Positions 38,431 through 47,774 of a stretch of 64,000 nt of DNA are shown here, piece by piece. The notes beneath the pieces are model-generated. The model did no database searches and was not told the DNA's origin. It was given only the letters and a program-made list of their open reading frames with translations. The stretch lies in contig NZ_CP015207.1 in assembly GCF_002101375.1 (NCBI RefSeq), positions 1,411,001 through 1,475,000 of the forward strand, written 5' to 3'. This DNA comes from Sporosarcina ureae (GTDB taxonomy: Bacteria; Bacillota; Bacilli; Bacillales_A; Planococcaceae). Position 1 is the first letter of the stretch, and every line of letters begins with the position of its first letter. A program made the translations under genes and the position numbers.

Positions 38431-39546
38431 CTATAATAATAATGTACATCCCTTGTCATTTTCAAACAAGTCAAGTTGAGTGTGACCATTTCTTAGATCC
38501 TCAAGACAAACAGGATTAATTTTACCTAGCATATCCAATATTGCTTTTCCAATTACTTCTCCTAACTTGGGAGGCACAGCATTGCCAATCATCCTATACT
38601 TAGCTGCTATTGAATCTCCTTTAAACACAAAATCATCAGGAAAAGACTGAATTCTAGCAATTTCTCTAATAGAATATCTTCGATTCTCAAGAGGATGCAG
38701 AATTCCACAATTCTCCGGCGTTGCTGCAGCAGTGATAGTTCCATTAATCTCGTCTCTTGAATATCTTCTATAGAAATTGGGGGAACGATATTTCTTTATA
38801 TTATCTCTAATTCCTTTTAATCGCTCAGGAAGTTCCTCGTAGGGTACATCCTTCCAAGAACCTCCTTCAGGTATAAAAGGTATCATATTTTCAGATTGAG
38901 GAGAGAGTTTCCAAACATCATTTTGGTTCGGAAGATTCTTAATCCCTTTAATTATATTACCCACAGTGAGAGTTTTATCATCAATACTATGTGTAGGTGA
39001 TGGAAATTCGAATGATTGATTTATATCATTTCTAACACCAATTATAAAAACTCTGTATCTTTGTTGTGGAACCCCATAATCACTTGCCTTTAACAATTTA
39101 TAAGTAACTGTATAACCTGGTTCAACATCCTCTAAAGTAGCAATTATAGAATTTAGTAATAATGAACCGTCCGTATTTTTAATAGATAATAAACCCCTAA
39201 CATTTTCAAAAACCACTACTAAAGGTTTCTTACTATCAATTACTCTAATTGCCTCTTCAAACAACGTTCCTCTTTCGTCTTCTATACCTTTACGACTTCC
39301 TGCAGATGAAAAAGGTTGACACGGGAATCCAGCTGCTAATATATCGCATTGAGGAATCGAATCGACATGTATATCTTTTATTTCACTTTTAATTATTTGT
39401 GGATTTATATTATATTCGTACGTTTCAACCGCAGCATTATCTATGTCATTTGCCCAAACGACTTTAAAGCCTGCTTGTTCAAGTCCTAAGTCCAAGCCTC
39501 CACATCCACTAAACAAGGAGACAACTTTCAATCTTTTATTATCCAT
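38431..39546 (-). CDS. DNA (cytosine-5) methyltransferase
   Basis: A 371-residue type II 5mC methyltransferase with all main motifs: I LFSGCGGLDLGLEQAGF (SAM), IV GFPCQPFSSAG with the catalytic Cys, VI FENVRGL, VIII PQQRYRVFIIGVR, the target-recognition region from about 190 to 300, IX/X REIARIQSFPD and YRMIGNAVPPKL. It is the last gene of a leftward operon after the McrB-like and LlaJI/McrC-like genes, 44 bases downstream of the latter. It should protect the host from that nuclease. Recognition sequence cannot be read from the sequence. LlaJI and BsuMI relatives use two methyltransferases; only one is here, which would suffice for a palindromic site. Confidence 0.95.
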   Translation of the reverse strand: MDNKRLKVVSLFSGCGGLDLGLEQAGFKVVWANDIDNAAVETYEYNINPQIIKSEIKDIHVDSIPQCDILAAGFPCQPFSSAGSRKGIEDERGTLFEEAIRVIDSKKPLVVVFENVRGLLSIKNTDGSLLLNSIIATLEDVEPGYTVTYKLLKASDYGVPQQRYRVFIIGVRNDINQSFEFPSPTHSIDDKTLTVGNIIKGIKNLPNQNDVWKLSPQSENMIPFIPEGGSWKDVPYEELPERLKGIRDNIKKYRSPNFYRRYSRDEINGTITAAATPENCGILHPLENRRYSIREIARIQSFPDDFVFKGDSIAAKYRMIGNAVPPKLGEVIGKAILDMLGKINPVCLEDLRNGHTQLDLFENDKGCTLLL

Positions 39547-39590
39547 ATAAACCTGCCCCTCGTGTATCCATTGAATAGAAAGTAGAAGTA

Positions 39591-40925
39591 CTAATCTTGA
39601 TAAATTACAGTAGTAGTTTGCAACTCTAAGAGTTCGAATACTTCTTCCTTAATTATATCATTATTTAGGTACATATCATATACTTTACTTGTCGAAAGGT
39701 AAACAAGAACTACAGGGTTAGGATTAATAAAGTCTAGAGAAACTTTCCCAATTACTTTTAATATATTTCCAGAGTCATGATCATGAGGAAACAGAAAATA
39801 ATTCCGCATTTTTTTATCTGTTATACCTTCAAATGCTTTCTGATAAAGTAATTGTTTAGATACATCGTTTATAGAAGGGTTTCCTAAAACATTATTTGAA
39901 GTGAATCTTAAATTATAATATTTTGCATCTAAAACAGCGAAATAAGACTCCTCTTTAATATCGTAAGTTTTAATCAAATCAGGGATAAATGTTCTTTTCT
40001 CAATTATGAGGTCTTTGCCTACCTCCGACCATAAAGGGGCTGGTATAAATTCCTTATATTTCTCCAACTCATCGTTGAAAACTGTACGACATACATCTTC
40101 CCAAATAAACTCAAAGTTTTTTGTTCCATATACATTCAATTGTTCTGAAGCTAATTGAAAGACTTCTTCAACTATTTGTATTAAAACTTTCATCAAATTA
40201 ATTTCCCTATCGATATACGTTTCATTAAGTTCTGCTTTAAGTTTTGCTATTAAAAACTCTTTAGAACCTAGCGATTTAAGACTGTAATTCTCTCTCTTTA
40301 CTAAAGAATCTGCAAATCCAATCCATTCACCGAATAATGATGAGTAGTTCGCTATAACCCATTTATGAATCCGAGTTATAATATTATTCCTATCTGAGGA
40401 TTCGTTATTTGTTATTACGTCCAAATAATAGGGTCTGCTGTTTATAATTATCGGCATTACTTCATTCACGGTATAATCCCAGTTTATTTCTCCCGTGCCA
40501 TTCAAAAGCATTCGTTCTTCTTTTTTTTCATAGTAACCATTTCTTGAGTAATCATCTAAGATGTAACCAGCAGTTGCAAAGCTAATGGAGTATTTATCAT
40601 TTTCCCTACCTGTAAAACTCAAGAAATCAGTTCCACTTATGAACTTTCTATTATATTTTCTAATCACTTCAATTATAATTTTCATTTTCTTTGGGAAATC
40701 ATATCTATTGGAGGTATCGATATATTTCGGCAAAATAAAGACAAGTTTCTCATGATAATTTAGAAGACCGACAAATGAGAACTTTATCATCGAGTTTACT
40801 GATATTTCTTCACAAATCTTCCCTTTTAGTAATTGGTTAATATAATCTTCTTCAAGAACATCTCTTAACTCTACAAGTGAGTATTGTTTCTCTTCAATGA
40901 AATATAGAAAGCTATCAAGTTTCAT
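39591..40925 (-). CDS. LlaJI/McrC-like restriction endonuclease subunit
   Basis: A 444-residue nuclease subunit. The C-terminal part has a PD-(D/E)xK core: FIPDLIKTYD ... YFAVLDAKYYNLRF, with Asp and D-A-K as the catalytic residues. The N-terminal half (VGLLNYHEKLVFILPKYI, SFTGRENDKYSISFATAGYILDDYSRNGYY) follows the RE_LlaJI family. It acts with an McrB-like GTPase. The start at 40925 overlaps the end of the McrB-like gene by 11 bases, as expected for coupled subunits; the frame is open 11 codons further but that would overlap more deeply. In Bacillus the BsuMI system has a related pair. Confidence 0.85.
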   Translation of the reverse strand: MKLDSFLYFIEEKQYSLVELRDVLEEDYINQLLKGKICEEISVNSMIKFSFVGLLNYHEKLVFILPKYIDTSNRYDFPKKMKIIIEVIRKYNRKFISGTDFLSFTGRENDKYSISFATAGYILDDYSRNGYYEKKEERMLLNGTGEINWDYTVNEVMPIIINSRPYYLDVITNNESSDRNNIITRIHKWVIANYSSLFGEWIGFADSLVKRENYSLKSLGSKEFLIAKLKAELNETYIDREINLMKVLIQIVEEVFQLASEQLNVYGTKNFEFIWEDVCRTVFNDELEKYKEFIPAPLWSEVGKDLIIEKRTFIPDLIKTYDIKEESYFAVLDAKYYNLRFTSNNVLGNPSINDVSKQLLYQKAFEGITDKKMRNYFLFPHDHDSGNILKVIGKVSLDFINPNPVVLVYLSTSKVYDMYLNNDIIKEEVFELLELQTTTVIYQD

Positions 40926-42621
40926 CAATAAACACATCTTCATCGAACTTAAAAACATTTTTGTTTGAGTAATAGTCTTCAGCTATATCAGAGAATGTCT
41001 TTTTAATAAACAAAATTTCAGGATTATGTCTTAATACATCCTCTCTTAGATAGAATAACAGTTTATTTACTATTGCTTTAGGATCGTTCAATTCATATGT
41101 TTTTAAAAAGAATGGACCTAACAACTTATCCTCTTGAACATGGTCTTTTATTCGATTATTGATAACTTTTCTAAATAAGTTCCAATGAATATCCTTTTCG
41201 ATAAAGCTTAATTTAATCTTCTTATCACTGACAAATCGTTCATTTAGATTTAATGGTAAGTATTCAAATGACCATCTTCTTTTAAATGCTGTATCGAGTG
41301 GTAACACTCCTTGATCGGCACTATTCATAGTCGCCCAAATAAAAAGATTGCTAGGTATTCGAATTTGTTTTAAATCTATACCTTCACTTCTTAGGAAGGT
41401 CATTATGTCAGTATTAAACCTTATAGAATACTCACTTAGACCACTCTCAGTTCTATCAAGTAATTGGAAAATGTCGCCAAATACCCCTGCAGCATTAGCT
41501 CTATTCAATTCTTCGATGACTAATACGAAAGACGATTTAGGGTTCTGATAAGCTTTTATAAACATTTCCAAGAATGGGCCAGGTACAAATCGGTAATCAA
41601 TTAAGGGTTCAAGATTTTCACTAAGCATCGTTTTTCTATCTGTATTGAATATTATATCAGTAGTCTTCTTGTATAACGGGACTGGTTTATACGAGCCAAC
41701 GAAATGACTATAGGTATAATTTTGATGAAAAGTAACCCTGTAAAATAAATCTTCATCGGGAAAGTAATTCTCTACATCTTTATTTAAAGCATAACTTTTC
41801 CCAGTTCCAGGAGCACCGTATATTATTCTATTTCTAGGGATTTTTAAATCAATCGTACTTTCATACATTGATTCTGTTTCGTATACAACCGCAGTGTTTT
41901 GCTTCTCAAAAGTTTTAAATAGAGATGTATCTAAATCATTAATATCCCACATATCATCAGTAAACCAGCTCACGTTGGGTTGAAAATCAGCATTTTCGAT
42001 TAAAAAGTCAGTTACTTCTTCCGTGAATATTTCTCTTAAATTTCTCTCAATAACTATTAAAGGAGATTCATCTCCATCAAAAATAAAATTTGTATTGCGC
42101 AGTAAATAAATAATAAGTGGTAGCGTATTTTTTCCACACAACCTAAAGTCTAAGTATTTCATTAAAGTGTTTTCCCAATTTGAATGTTTCTGCATCCCAA
42201 AGTTGCCCTCGGATGTATGTACACCTAAAATTAACAATTCACTATCTGCCGGTCTAGTGGGATAATTCGATTCCCCCATTGTATCCGATGCCCTGCTGAC
42301 ATGAGTTGATAAAAAGTTTTTACTAGTTCTACTTGAAATTGGTACATCACTTAAAGTAATTTGCCCTAAGTGATTTGCTTGATATTCAAACCCGTCATTA
42401 TTTCTACCTATTACCAACAGATTGACTACAGCATCCGTAAATCTTTTGCGTAAAGCACTTCGAGGTGGTACTGCTATAACATCTTCTGACAATTCTCGTT
42501 GTAACATATCAAGAGCCAAGAAATAACTGAGCCCCGATGTTCTCTCCTGATTCATTTTCCCATCAGATTGATCGCTTAATAATTGGTAATTTTTATTGAA
42601 TATATCTAAAGAAAAGTACAC
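40915..42621 (-). CDS. McrB-like AAA+ NTPase subunit of restriction system
   Basis: A 568-residue NTPase that would power DNA translocation for the nuclease subunit. From about residue 262 it carries the McrB-type AAA+ domain: IIYGAPGTGKSYAL (Walker A), FVLVIEELNRANAAGVFGDIFQLLD (Walker B with the McrB-specific NRA), IWATMNSADQGVLPLDTAFKRRW (sensor 1, arginine finger). McrB proteins of this set use GTP. The N-terminal 250 residues probably read DNA (SYFLALDMLQREL, LLVIGRNNDGFEYQANHLGQITL). It starts with GTG after AGGAGG 6 bases upstream and is first in the operon with the nuclease and methyltransferase genes. Confidence 0.88.
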   Translation of the reverse strand: MYFSLDIFNKNYQLLSDQSDGKMNQERTSGLSYFLALDMLQRELSEDVIAVPPRSALRKRFTDAVVNLLVIGRNNDGFEYQANHLGQITLSDVPISSRTSKNFLSTHVSRASDTMGESNYPTRPADSELLILGVHTSEGNFGMQKHSNWENTLMKYLDFRLCGKNTLPLIIYLLRNTNFIFDGDESPLIVIERNLREIFTEEVTDFLIENADFQPNVSWFTDDMWDINDLDTSLFKTFEKQNTAVVYETESMYESTIDLKIPRNRIIYGAPGTGKSYALNKDVENYFPDEDLFYRVTFHQNYTYSHFVGSYKPVPLYKKTTDIIFNTDRKTMLSENLEPLIDYRFVPGPFLEMFIKAYQNPKSSFVLVIEELNRANAAGVFGDIFQLLDRTESGLSEYSIRFNTDIMTFLRSEGIDLKQIRIPSNLFIWATMNSADQGVLPLDTAFKRRWSFEYLPLNLNERFVSDKKIKLSFIEKDIHWNLFRKVINNRIKDHVQEDKLLGPFFLKTYELNDPKAIVNKLLFYLREDVLRHNPEILFIKKTFSDIAEDYYSNKNVFKFDEDVFIDET

Positions 42622-43002
42622 GGTCTACCTCCTATTGGATAGTGTCAAACCATCACTATCTGTATCTTCCAAATAATTCTAACGACGTTTTGCTGGATAT
42701 TCAAGTCTATACGGGCCCTTACATCCTCTTTAAATCAAATTATACTTGAACATATTTTTAGGATTTATGAAATTACAGACTACCACTCGATTCCTCAAGC
42801 TAGATTGAATATATACATCACTAGTGACTTTATTATTTTTTACAGTCAAAATACTATGTATTTTTATTTCTAGAAGCGTAAATTATACTAAAAATCGCTT
42901 AGTTTTTAGTAAAAAAAGATTATTGTGTTTAAATTTTCAGATGTTTCTAGTACAATAGAAACAGTTAATAGGTATCATAGAAAATATTTCAGGAGGATGT
43001 AT
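42622..43002. other. Divergent promoter region between the McrB-like and ATPase genes
   Basis: A 380-base AT-rich gap. I see no gene or strong hairpin. It must hold the promoters for the leftward restriction operon and the rightward ATPase gene, but none is clear enough to place. Confidence 0.4.
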
Positions 43003-45186
43003 ATGCTCAATACTTTAGTTTTCACAAAAATAAAAAAAGAAGATATTTTCTCTGAGACTTTAGAAACCTTTGACAAAAATAATGAAATCATATTCTCTAA
43101 TGATGGAATTGCGGTGATTTATGGACCAAATGGTACTGGGAAAACTAGCCTTGCAAAAGTTCTGAACAGAGATGAATCATCTAGTTTTGAAGTCCAATTT
43201 GAGGACCTTGAATTTACTGAACAAAACTCAAATTTATTTCATGTTATCAATGATCAAAATAGTCGAAATTTAATCGAAGGAGATACAGAAGAGTTTTTGC
43301 TAGGGGATGATATAAAAAAAGAATACGATCTACAAAGATATTTGGAAAGTGAATATAATAAAATTTTCACAATTTCATTAGCTGACCGCTTAAAGAAAGA
43401 ATTTAATATAGCCAAAAAATCTAGTGAGTTAATTAAACGTGTTACAAACCCAAATATTAAAAGATATATTGAAGATCTTGCAAACAATAAGTCAAAAGGT
43501 TTGGGAATTTGTAGAGATGAGTTTCTAAACTGTATCACATCTTTAAATATTCAAGATGTTCCTGAATACGATGATAAGAATTTTACATTTTTAAAAATGG
43601 ACTATGAATCTAAAAATTCAATATTAATGAAAGTAATGCAATTAAGTAATCTACATAAAAACGAAAATGTTAGAGCAGTCGAAGAACATGATGAAGCTAT
43701 AAGAGTATTAAATAAGTTTAGTTATATGAATGAATGTATAGTGTGTGACAATACTGAGATAGACACTCACATTTTAATCAGTAGAAAAGAAGCAAATAAA
43801 GGAAAGATTTATGAGGAACTGGATGATGAAACAAAAAGAATTCTAGAGGAGATTATCCAAACGTTAAAAGGGGATGATCCTTTTTGTATAGAATCGATTT
43901 TATTGAATGCAATAAAAATGGGTGATAAAACACCATTAGAAACTTTGAAAGAAGAAATTGAGTATTATTTCTTGATATTTAATATTGAATTAAACAATCT
44001 ATTTGCTTCGTGCTTAGAAGACAGTAATATAATAGACAAAAGTGCTGAATACAAATTATTATTAATGACTAAACCTGAATTAAGTGATGAAGATATTTTA
44101 TTTATCGAAAGAATGGTTAATGAAAATATTGAGAAAAATATTGCACTTAAACGAGATGAAAATGATAACTTGAAATTACTTTTAGGTGATAAAGAATTCC
44201 TGAATCAAGATAGAAATAATTTGCATTTAAGTAACGGAGAACAAAACTTTATTTCATTATCTTTCGAATTATTAAAAGCCAAAAATTCCGACAAGAAAAT
44301 CATTGTTTTGGATGATCCCATTTCCAGCTTTGACTCCATTTTCAAGAATAAAATCACTTTCGCAATAATCAAGTTCTTGGAAGGTAAAAGGCAAATTATA
44401 CTTACTCATAATACCGAGTTAATCAAGTTGTTGGAACATCAAAAACAAAACTGTTTTAACTTATATTTATTTAATAATACTTTAAACGAGGAAAATGGGT
44501 TTATAACTGTAAATAAAAAAGAACAGGAAATACTCTTGTACCTCGACAAGCTGTTAGATTTGTTCAGGAGTGAAATATTTAAGGAAATAGAAAATGAGAA
44601 ATACTTCTTGATTTCAATGATTCCTTTTATGAGAGGTTATGCTCAAATTACAAGCCAAAAAAGCGAAAAAGATAAATTGACAATGCTAATGCACGGTTAT
44701 CAGGATGAGAGAGTTAACATCACTGATATATATAATGAATTATTTGGTACCCATGAAAAGATAACAAATTCGTATGAAGTTTCAGCACAAGACATAATAG
44801 GTTTACAGTTAGAAAATATCGGAATATTAAAAGCCGAATCTCAATACCCTCTGCTCAATAAAACACTTAAGCACACCTTAGTTTATTTATACTTACGATT
44901 GAATGTTGAAAACACGTTGGTAAACACATTTAGCATAAATACGAAAACATTTGATATTTTAGGTAAAATTATTTTCAAATCCTTTTCTAATAATACCCCA
45001 GAGGACAAAGAGAATCGAATTTTTTTGGCTTCGAAGAAAACTTTATTAAATGAATTTAATCATTTCGAAGGTAATATGAATATATTTCAACCAGCAATAG
45101 ACATTTCTGATACTGCGCTGAAGAAAGAAAGTGAAAGTATAATAAATTTCTTATCTGAATTGAATATTTTGGCAAGTTCAAACTAA
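43003..45186 (+). CDS. SMC-like ATPase of the RloC/PrrC (AAA_13) type
   Basis: A 727-residue ABC/SMC-type ATPase. Residues about 40-48 are Walker A (YGPNGTGKTSLAKVL), LSNGEQNFISLSF near 410 is the ABC signature, KIIVLDDPISSFDS near 434 the Walker B and D-loop, and ILTHNTELI the switch His. Between them is a helical arm with one CIVCDN near residue 245, like half of a zinc hook. The 250 residues after the ATPase (MRGYAQITSQKSEKDKLTMLMHG and on) take the position of the anticodon-nuclease part of PrrC/RloC, though I cannot confirm the Arg-Glu-His triad. It stands divergent to a restriction-modification operon, the setting in which such abortive-infection ATPases occur. AGGAGG lies 6 bases before ATG 43003. 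Confidence 0.75.
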   Translation: MLNTLVFTKIKKEDIFSETLETFDKNNEIIFSNDGIAVIYGPNGTGKTSLAKVLNRDESSSFEVQFEDLEFTEQNSNLFHVINDQNSRNLIEGDTEEFLLGDDIKKEYDLQRYLESEYNKIFTISLADRLKKEFNIAKKSSELIKRVTNPNIKRYIEDLANNKSKGLGICRDEFLNCITSLNIQDVPEYDDKNFTFLKMDYESKNSILMKVMQLSNLHKNENVRAVEEHDEAIRVLNKFSYMNECIVCDNTEIDTHILISRKEANKGKIYEELDDETKRILEEIIQTLKGDDPFCIESILLNAIKMGDKTPLETLKEEIEYYFLIFNIELNNLFASCLEDSNIIDKSAEYKLLLMTKPELSDEDILFIERMVNENIEKNIALKRDENDNLKLLLGDKEFLNQDRNNLHLSNGEQNFISLSFELLKAKNSDKKIIVLDDPISSFDSIFKNKITFAIIKFLEGKRQIILTHNTELIKLLEHQKQNCFNLYLFNNTLNEENGFITVNKKEQEILLYLDKLLDLFRSEIFKEIENEKYFLISMIPFMRGYAQITSQKSEKDKLTMLMHGYQDERVNITDIYNELFGTHEKITNSYEVSAQDIIGLQLENIGILKAESQYPLLNKTLKHTLVYLYLRLNVENTLVNTFSINTKTFDILGKIIFKSFSNNTPEDKENRIFLASKKTLLNEFNHFEGNMNIFQPAIDISDTALKKESESIINFLSELNILASSN

Positions 45187-45322
45187 ATAGCGATCTTAAA
45201 CAAAGATTTATGTACAATATTCATATTTCATATCGTCCTCACACGATAAAGTACACTGTGCGACATTGTAAGTTTGTAATTTTGTGTTTTTTAGATTTCA
45301 AACCAACTAAACCAAAGAAAAT

Positions 45323-45355
45323 GAGAATTACAAGTTATATTCCCTTGTAATTCTC
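45323..45355. terminator. Perfect 12-bp hairpin terminator
   Basis: GAGAATTACAAG (45323-45334) pairs with CTTGTAATTCTC (45344-45355), about 140 bases past the ATPase stop, with AT-rich tails on both sides. Confidence 0.7.
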
Positions 45356-45466
45356 TTGCTATTATTGTTCTAAAGATTGTTATATTTGTATTGTCTCTCT
45401 CTTCTATCTACTGTAGATTTCTTAAATTACAAAATGACACAAATACACACTGATACCATGTTGAGT

Positions 45467-47107
45467 TTAATAACTGTTCCTAGAAAAATTAAAGCCTTGT
45501 TCATCTAAAAACTCTCTCATTATATGAACTACACGGAATGACTGTCCTTTATGTGTAATTGATAGATAATCTACCTCTTTACCATTATTCTTTTGCAACA
45601 CTGTGAAATGCTGATTTCGCCATGCTTCACGTATCTGCTTAGCATCAGCTAGTAGCTTTTTCTTCAGATAATCAATAGTAATGAACAAGCCATTCGCATT
45701 GATAATAGCGTGTATACCGTTTGTTGGTTCAAACTCACTATAGATATGGTTCCGGTTGGCATCTAATTCTTCTAGTATTTCAATCAGCTCGTTTTTCGCT
45801 CTATCGACGTGACTGTTTTCAGAGCAAATCATTAAGAATAATTCTCCAAAGTCATCTATGAGTATCCTCATTCCCTCTTCTTTGAATAACTCATTTAGAA
45901 CTTCTGCAACAAAAACCACGAAAGCAAAGTGCAAAGCGATCCTACGCATTACATTATTGTTTGTAGCAGATGATTGATAAGACTGTTCAAGTTCATTTAA
46001 ACGTCCTTTGAATCGCTCTGAGTGCTGTTGCCAACGCTGTAGGAACTCCATTCCGATACTTCCGTAATAACGTTCTACATTTTGGTTCAGTGCACTGAAA
46101 TACTCAGCACTTTTATTTGCAAACTTGAAGTTGGTGATTGGGATTACTCTTGCTGCACTACCTTGTGAGTTGGTGTACTCCAAAATGTTGTTTTCACCGG
46201 TCGTGATAAACACCGATTGCCAAGAGCTCGTCCCCCTGCTTCCCTCTAAGCTACCTCTCATCTTTCCAGTACCGTTGCCGAACATATAAATCATCTGTTG
46301 AAGTGCTCTTGGATCTTGCGCTGTATTCGTATCATCAAGGATTAAAGGAAAGGCATTTAAGAATGCAGCCATTCGTTCAATTGCTATCTTCGTGGTTAGC
46401 ATAGAACTGATATATCCACTCGGCTTTCCACAAACACTCGCACAAGCCTTCTGAACGGTTGTTTTACCACTAGAAGATATTCCAGATATATCTACAAGAA
46501 TTGGTGTTAAACCATGCTCTTTGAAGAGAATAGAAGCAAATGACGATACTACAGGAAACAATGCTTTTGGATTATCGTATAAGGGCTCCAAAACATTCTC
46601 TATCCATTCTCGTGATGTTCCTTTGTTTTGAATTGCATTCAGTCGTTGCATCTCCCCCTCATCTGGTGGAACAATTCTAAAGTTAGACTCTAACATAGGA
46701 TGAACAAAGTGGTTTCCTACATATCCTAGATGACTTACAACAAGGGATCGCTTTAATCTATTTTTTTCTAGAAACAGATCAAAATACTCAATTAGGTAAC
46801 GAGCGTTCCGATCATTACTACTCAGCCCCTTATTAGCCAAAACGATAACTTCTCTCTTTGTCGCTAAGGCAGTTGCCGGAACGACTTCATCTTAAACCTT
46901 TCCTTCATTGAACCATTTCAATTCATATTGAACATTATTCTTTTCAAAGTCATCAAAGCATTTAGTAATGTACGGTACTTGCCTGCTCACATATTCTTCT
47001 AGTCCACTCTTTTCATTTACCTTGTAGAGCTTATTCTCTTTAGTAAAGAAAGGGCTTGGAATCTCAAGCCCTTCTACTTCTTCTATAAATGCCTTATAAG
47101 TAGTCAA
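45467..47107 (-). pseudogene. DUF927-type helicase/primase-associated ATPase gene broken by one in-frame stop
   Basis: Read on the minus strand from TTG 47107 (GGGGAGG 8 bases upstream) the frame encodes 71 residues typical of the DUF927 N-terminus (EIPSPFFTKENKLYKVNEKSG ... VPYITKCFDDFEKNNVQYELKWFNEGKV), then TAA at 46892-46894, then continues in the same frame as DEVVPATALATKREVIVLANKGLSS and on through the ATPase core: DISGISSSGKTTVQKACASVCGKPSG (Walker A), FPLILDDTNTA (Walker B) and ITTGENNILEY. The frame is kept exactly, so a single base change or sequence error explains it. A TTG at 46840 could restart a shorter 457-residue product. DUF927 proteins occur in plasmids, phages and islands as replicative helicases; this one probably replicated the island. 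Confidence 0.85.
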
Positions 47108-47184
47108 TTACATTGCCTCCCCATGAAGTGAGACGTTGCCAATGCTAATTGATTGTTATAAACTTGTGTTAGGACAATATTCAT
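47104..47184 (-). CDS. 26-residue ORF coupled to the DUF927 gene
   Basis: ATG at 47182-47184 has AAAGGAG 7 bases upstream, the best ribosome binding site in this stretch. The frame encodes MNIVLTQVYNNQLALATSHF and six more residues, and its TGA at 47104-47106 overlaps the TTG start of the DUF927 gene. It may be a real small protein or a leader that couples translation. Confidence 0.45.
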   Translation of the reverse strand: MNIVLTQVYNNQLALATSHFMGRQCN

Positions 47185-47215
47185 TTTGAATCTCCTTTCA
47201 ATGTGAATGGTGTAG

Positions 47216-47258
47216 AAGTCTTCTGATGTTCCAGCATCGGGAGACTTTTTTGTATTTT
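47216..47258 (+). terminator. Plus-strand terminator-like hairpin upstream of the 26-residue ORF
   Basis: AAGTCTTCTGATG and CATCGGGAGACTT pair with wobbles, then TTTTTTGTATTTT on the plus strand. No annotated plus-strand gene ends here, so it may end a small antisense transcript or act as an attenuator. Confidence 0.5.
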
Positions 47259-47275
47259 ATAGTTTTCCACTTTTC

Positions 47276-47578
47276 TCAATCCTTCTTTTTATACTTTAGA
47301 ATGTCGCCACCACTATCTCTGACGGCATAATAAAATTTGTCCATAAACAAATCAATTTCTTTCTTGTAAAAGAGCCATTTCGCACCCAATCGAAGACTAG
47401 GAAACTCTTCATCATAAAGCAAATGCTCTACAATACTATTCCATGACATATTCAAGTAGGCGCATAACTGCTTGGAATTCATGAGTAACGCTTCAGCTTC
47501 TATCTCAGCTAATCGTTCATCCACTTTTTCAAGATACAACTCTTTCAATAGTTCCTGATCAATCTCAACATTTATCAT
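47276..47578 (-). CDS. DUF771 helix-turn-helix protein, excisionase-like
   Basis: A 100-residue protein matching the DUF771 family of phages and islands: an acidic helical N-terminus (INVEIDQELLKELYLEKVDERLAEIEAE) and a winged helix-turn-helix of the excisionase/MerR kind (LLMNSKQLCAYLNMSWNSIVEHLLYDEEFPSLRLGAKWLFYKKEIDLFMDKFY) ending SGGDILKYKKK. It is transcribed divergently from the XRE repressor gene, the usual place for an excisionase. GGAGAGG is 9 bases before ATG 47578; ATG 47587 touches it and is less likely. Confidence 0.82.
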   Translation of the reverse strand: MINVEIDQELLKELYLEKVDERLAEIEAEALLMNSKQLCAYLNMSWNSIVEHLLYDEEFPSLRLGAKWLFYKKEIDLFMDKFYYAVRDSGGDILKYKKKD

Positions 47579-47620
47579 AAATTTCATCCTCTCCTAATTG
47601 CTAACCTATGAAATTAATAA

Positions 47621-47714
47621 GTTTGCAGTTGTGAACATATTTGTGAATAATCATATTCTATAGTATCAAACATTTAAATTCAACTAATTCCGCAAAAATG
47701 TTTGCAGTTGTGAA
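47621..47714. promoter_or_regulatory. Paired 15-bp direct repeats, probable operators of the XRE repressor
   Basis: GTTTGCAGTTGTGAA occurs at 47621-47635 and 47700-47714, exact copies 79 bases apart, in the divergent promoter region between the DUF771 and XRE genes; a further half-match TTTGTGAA follows the first copy. Their position fits repressor binding that controls both directions. Confidence 0.65.
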
Positions 47715-47774
47715 TATCATTAGAAATATGATAGAATTGTTTTATAAAAATAAACGATAAAGGTGCTGTTTTTT

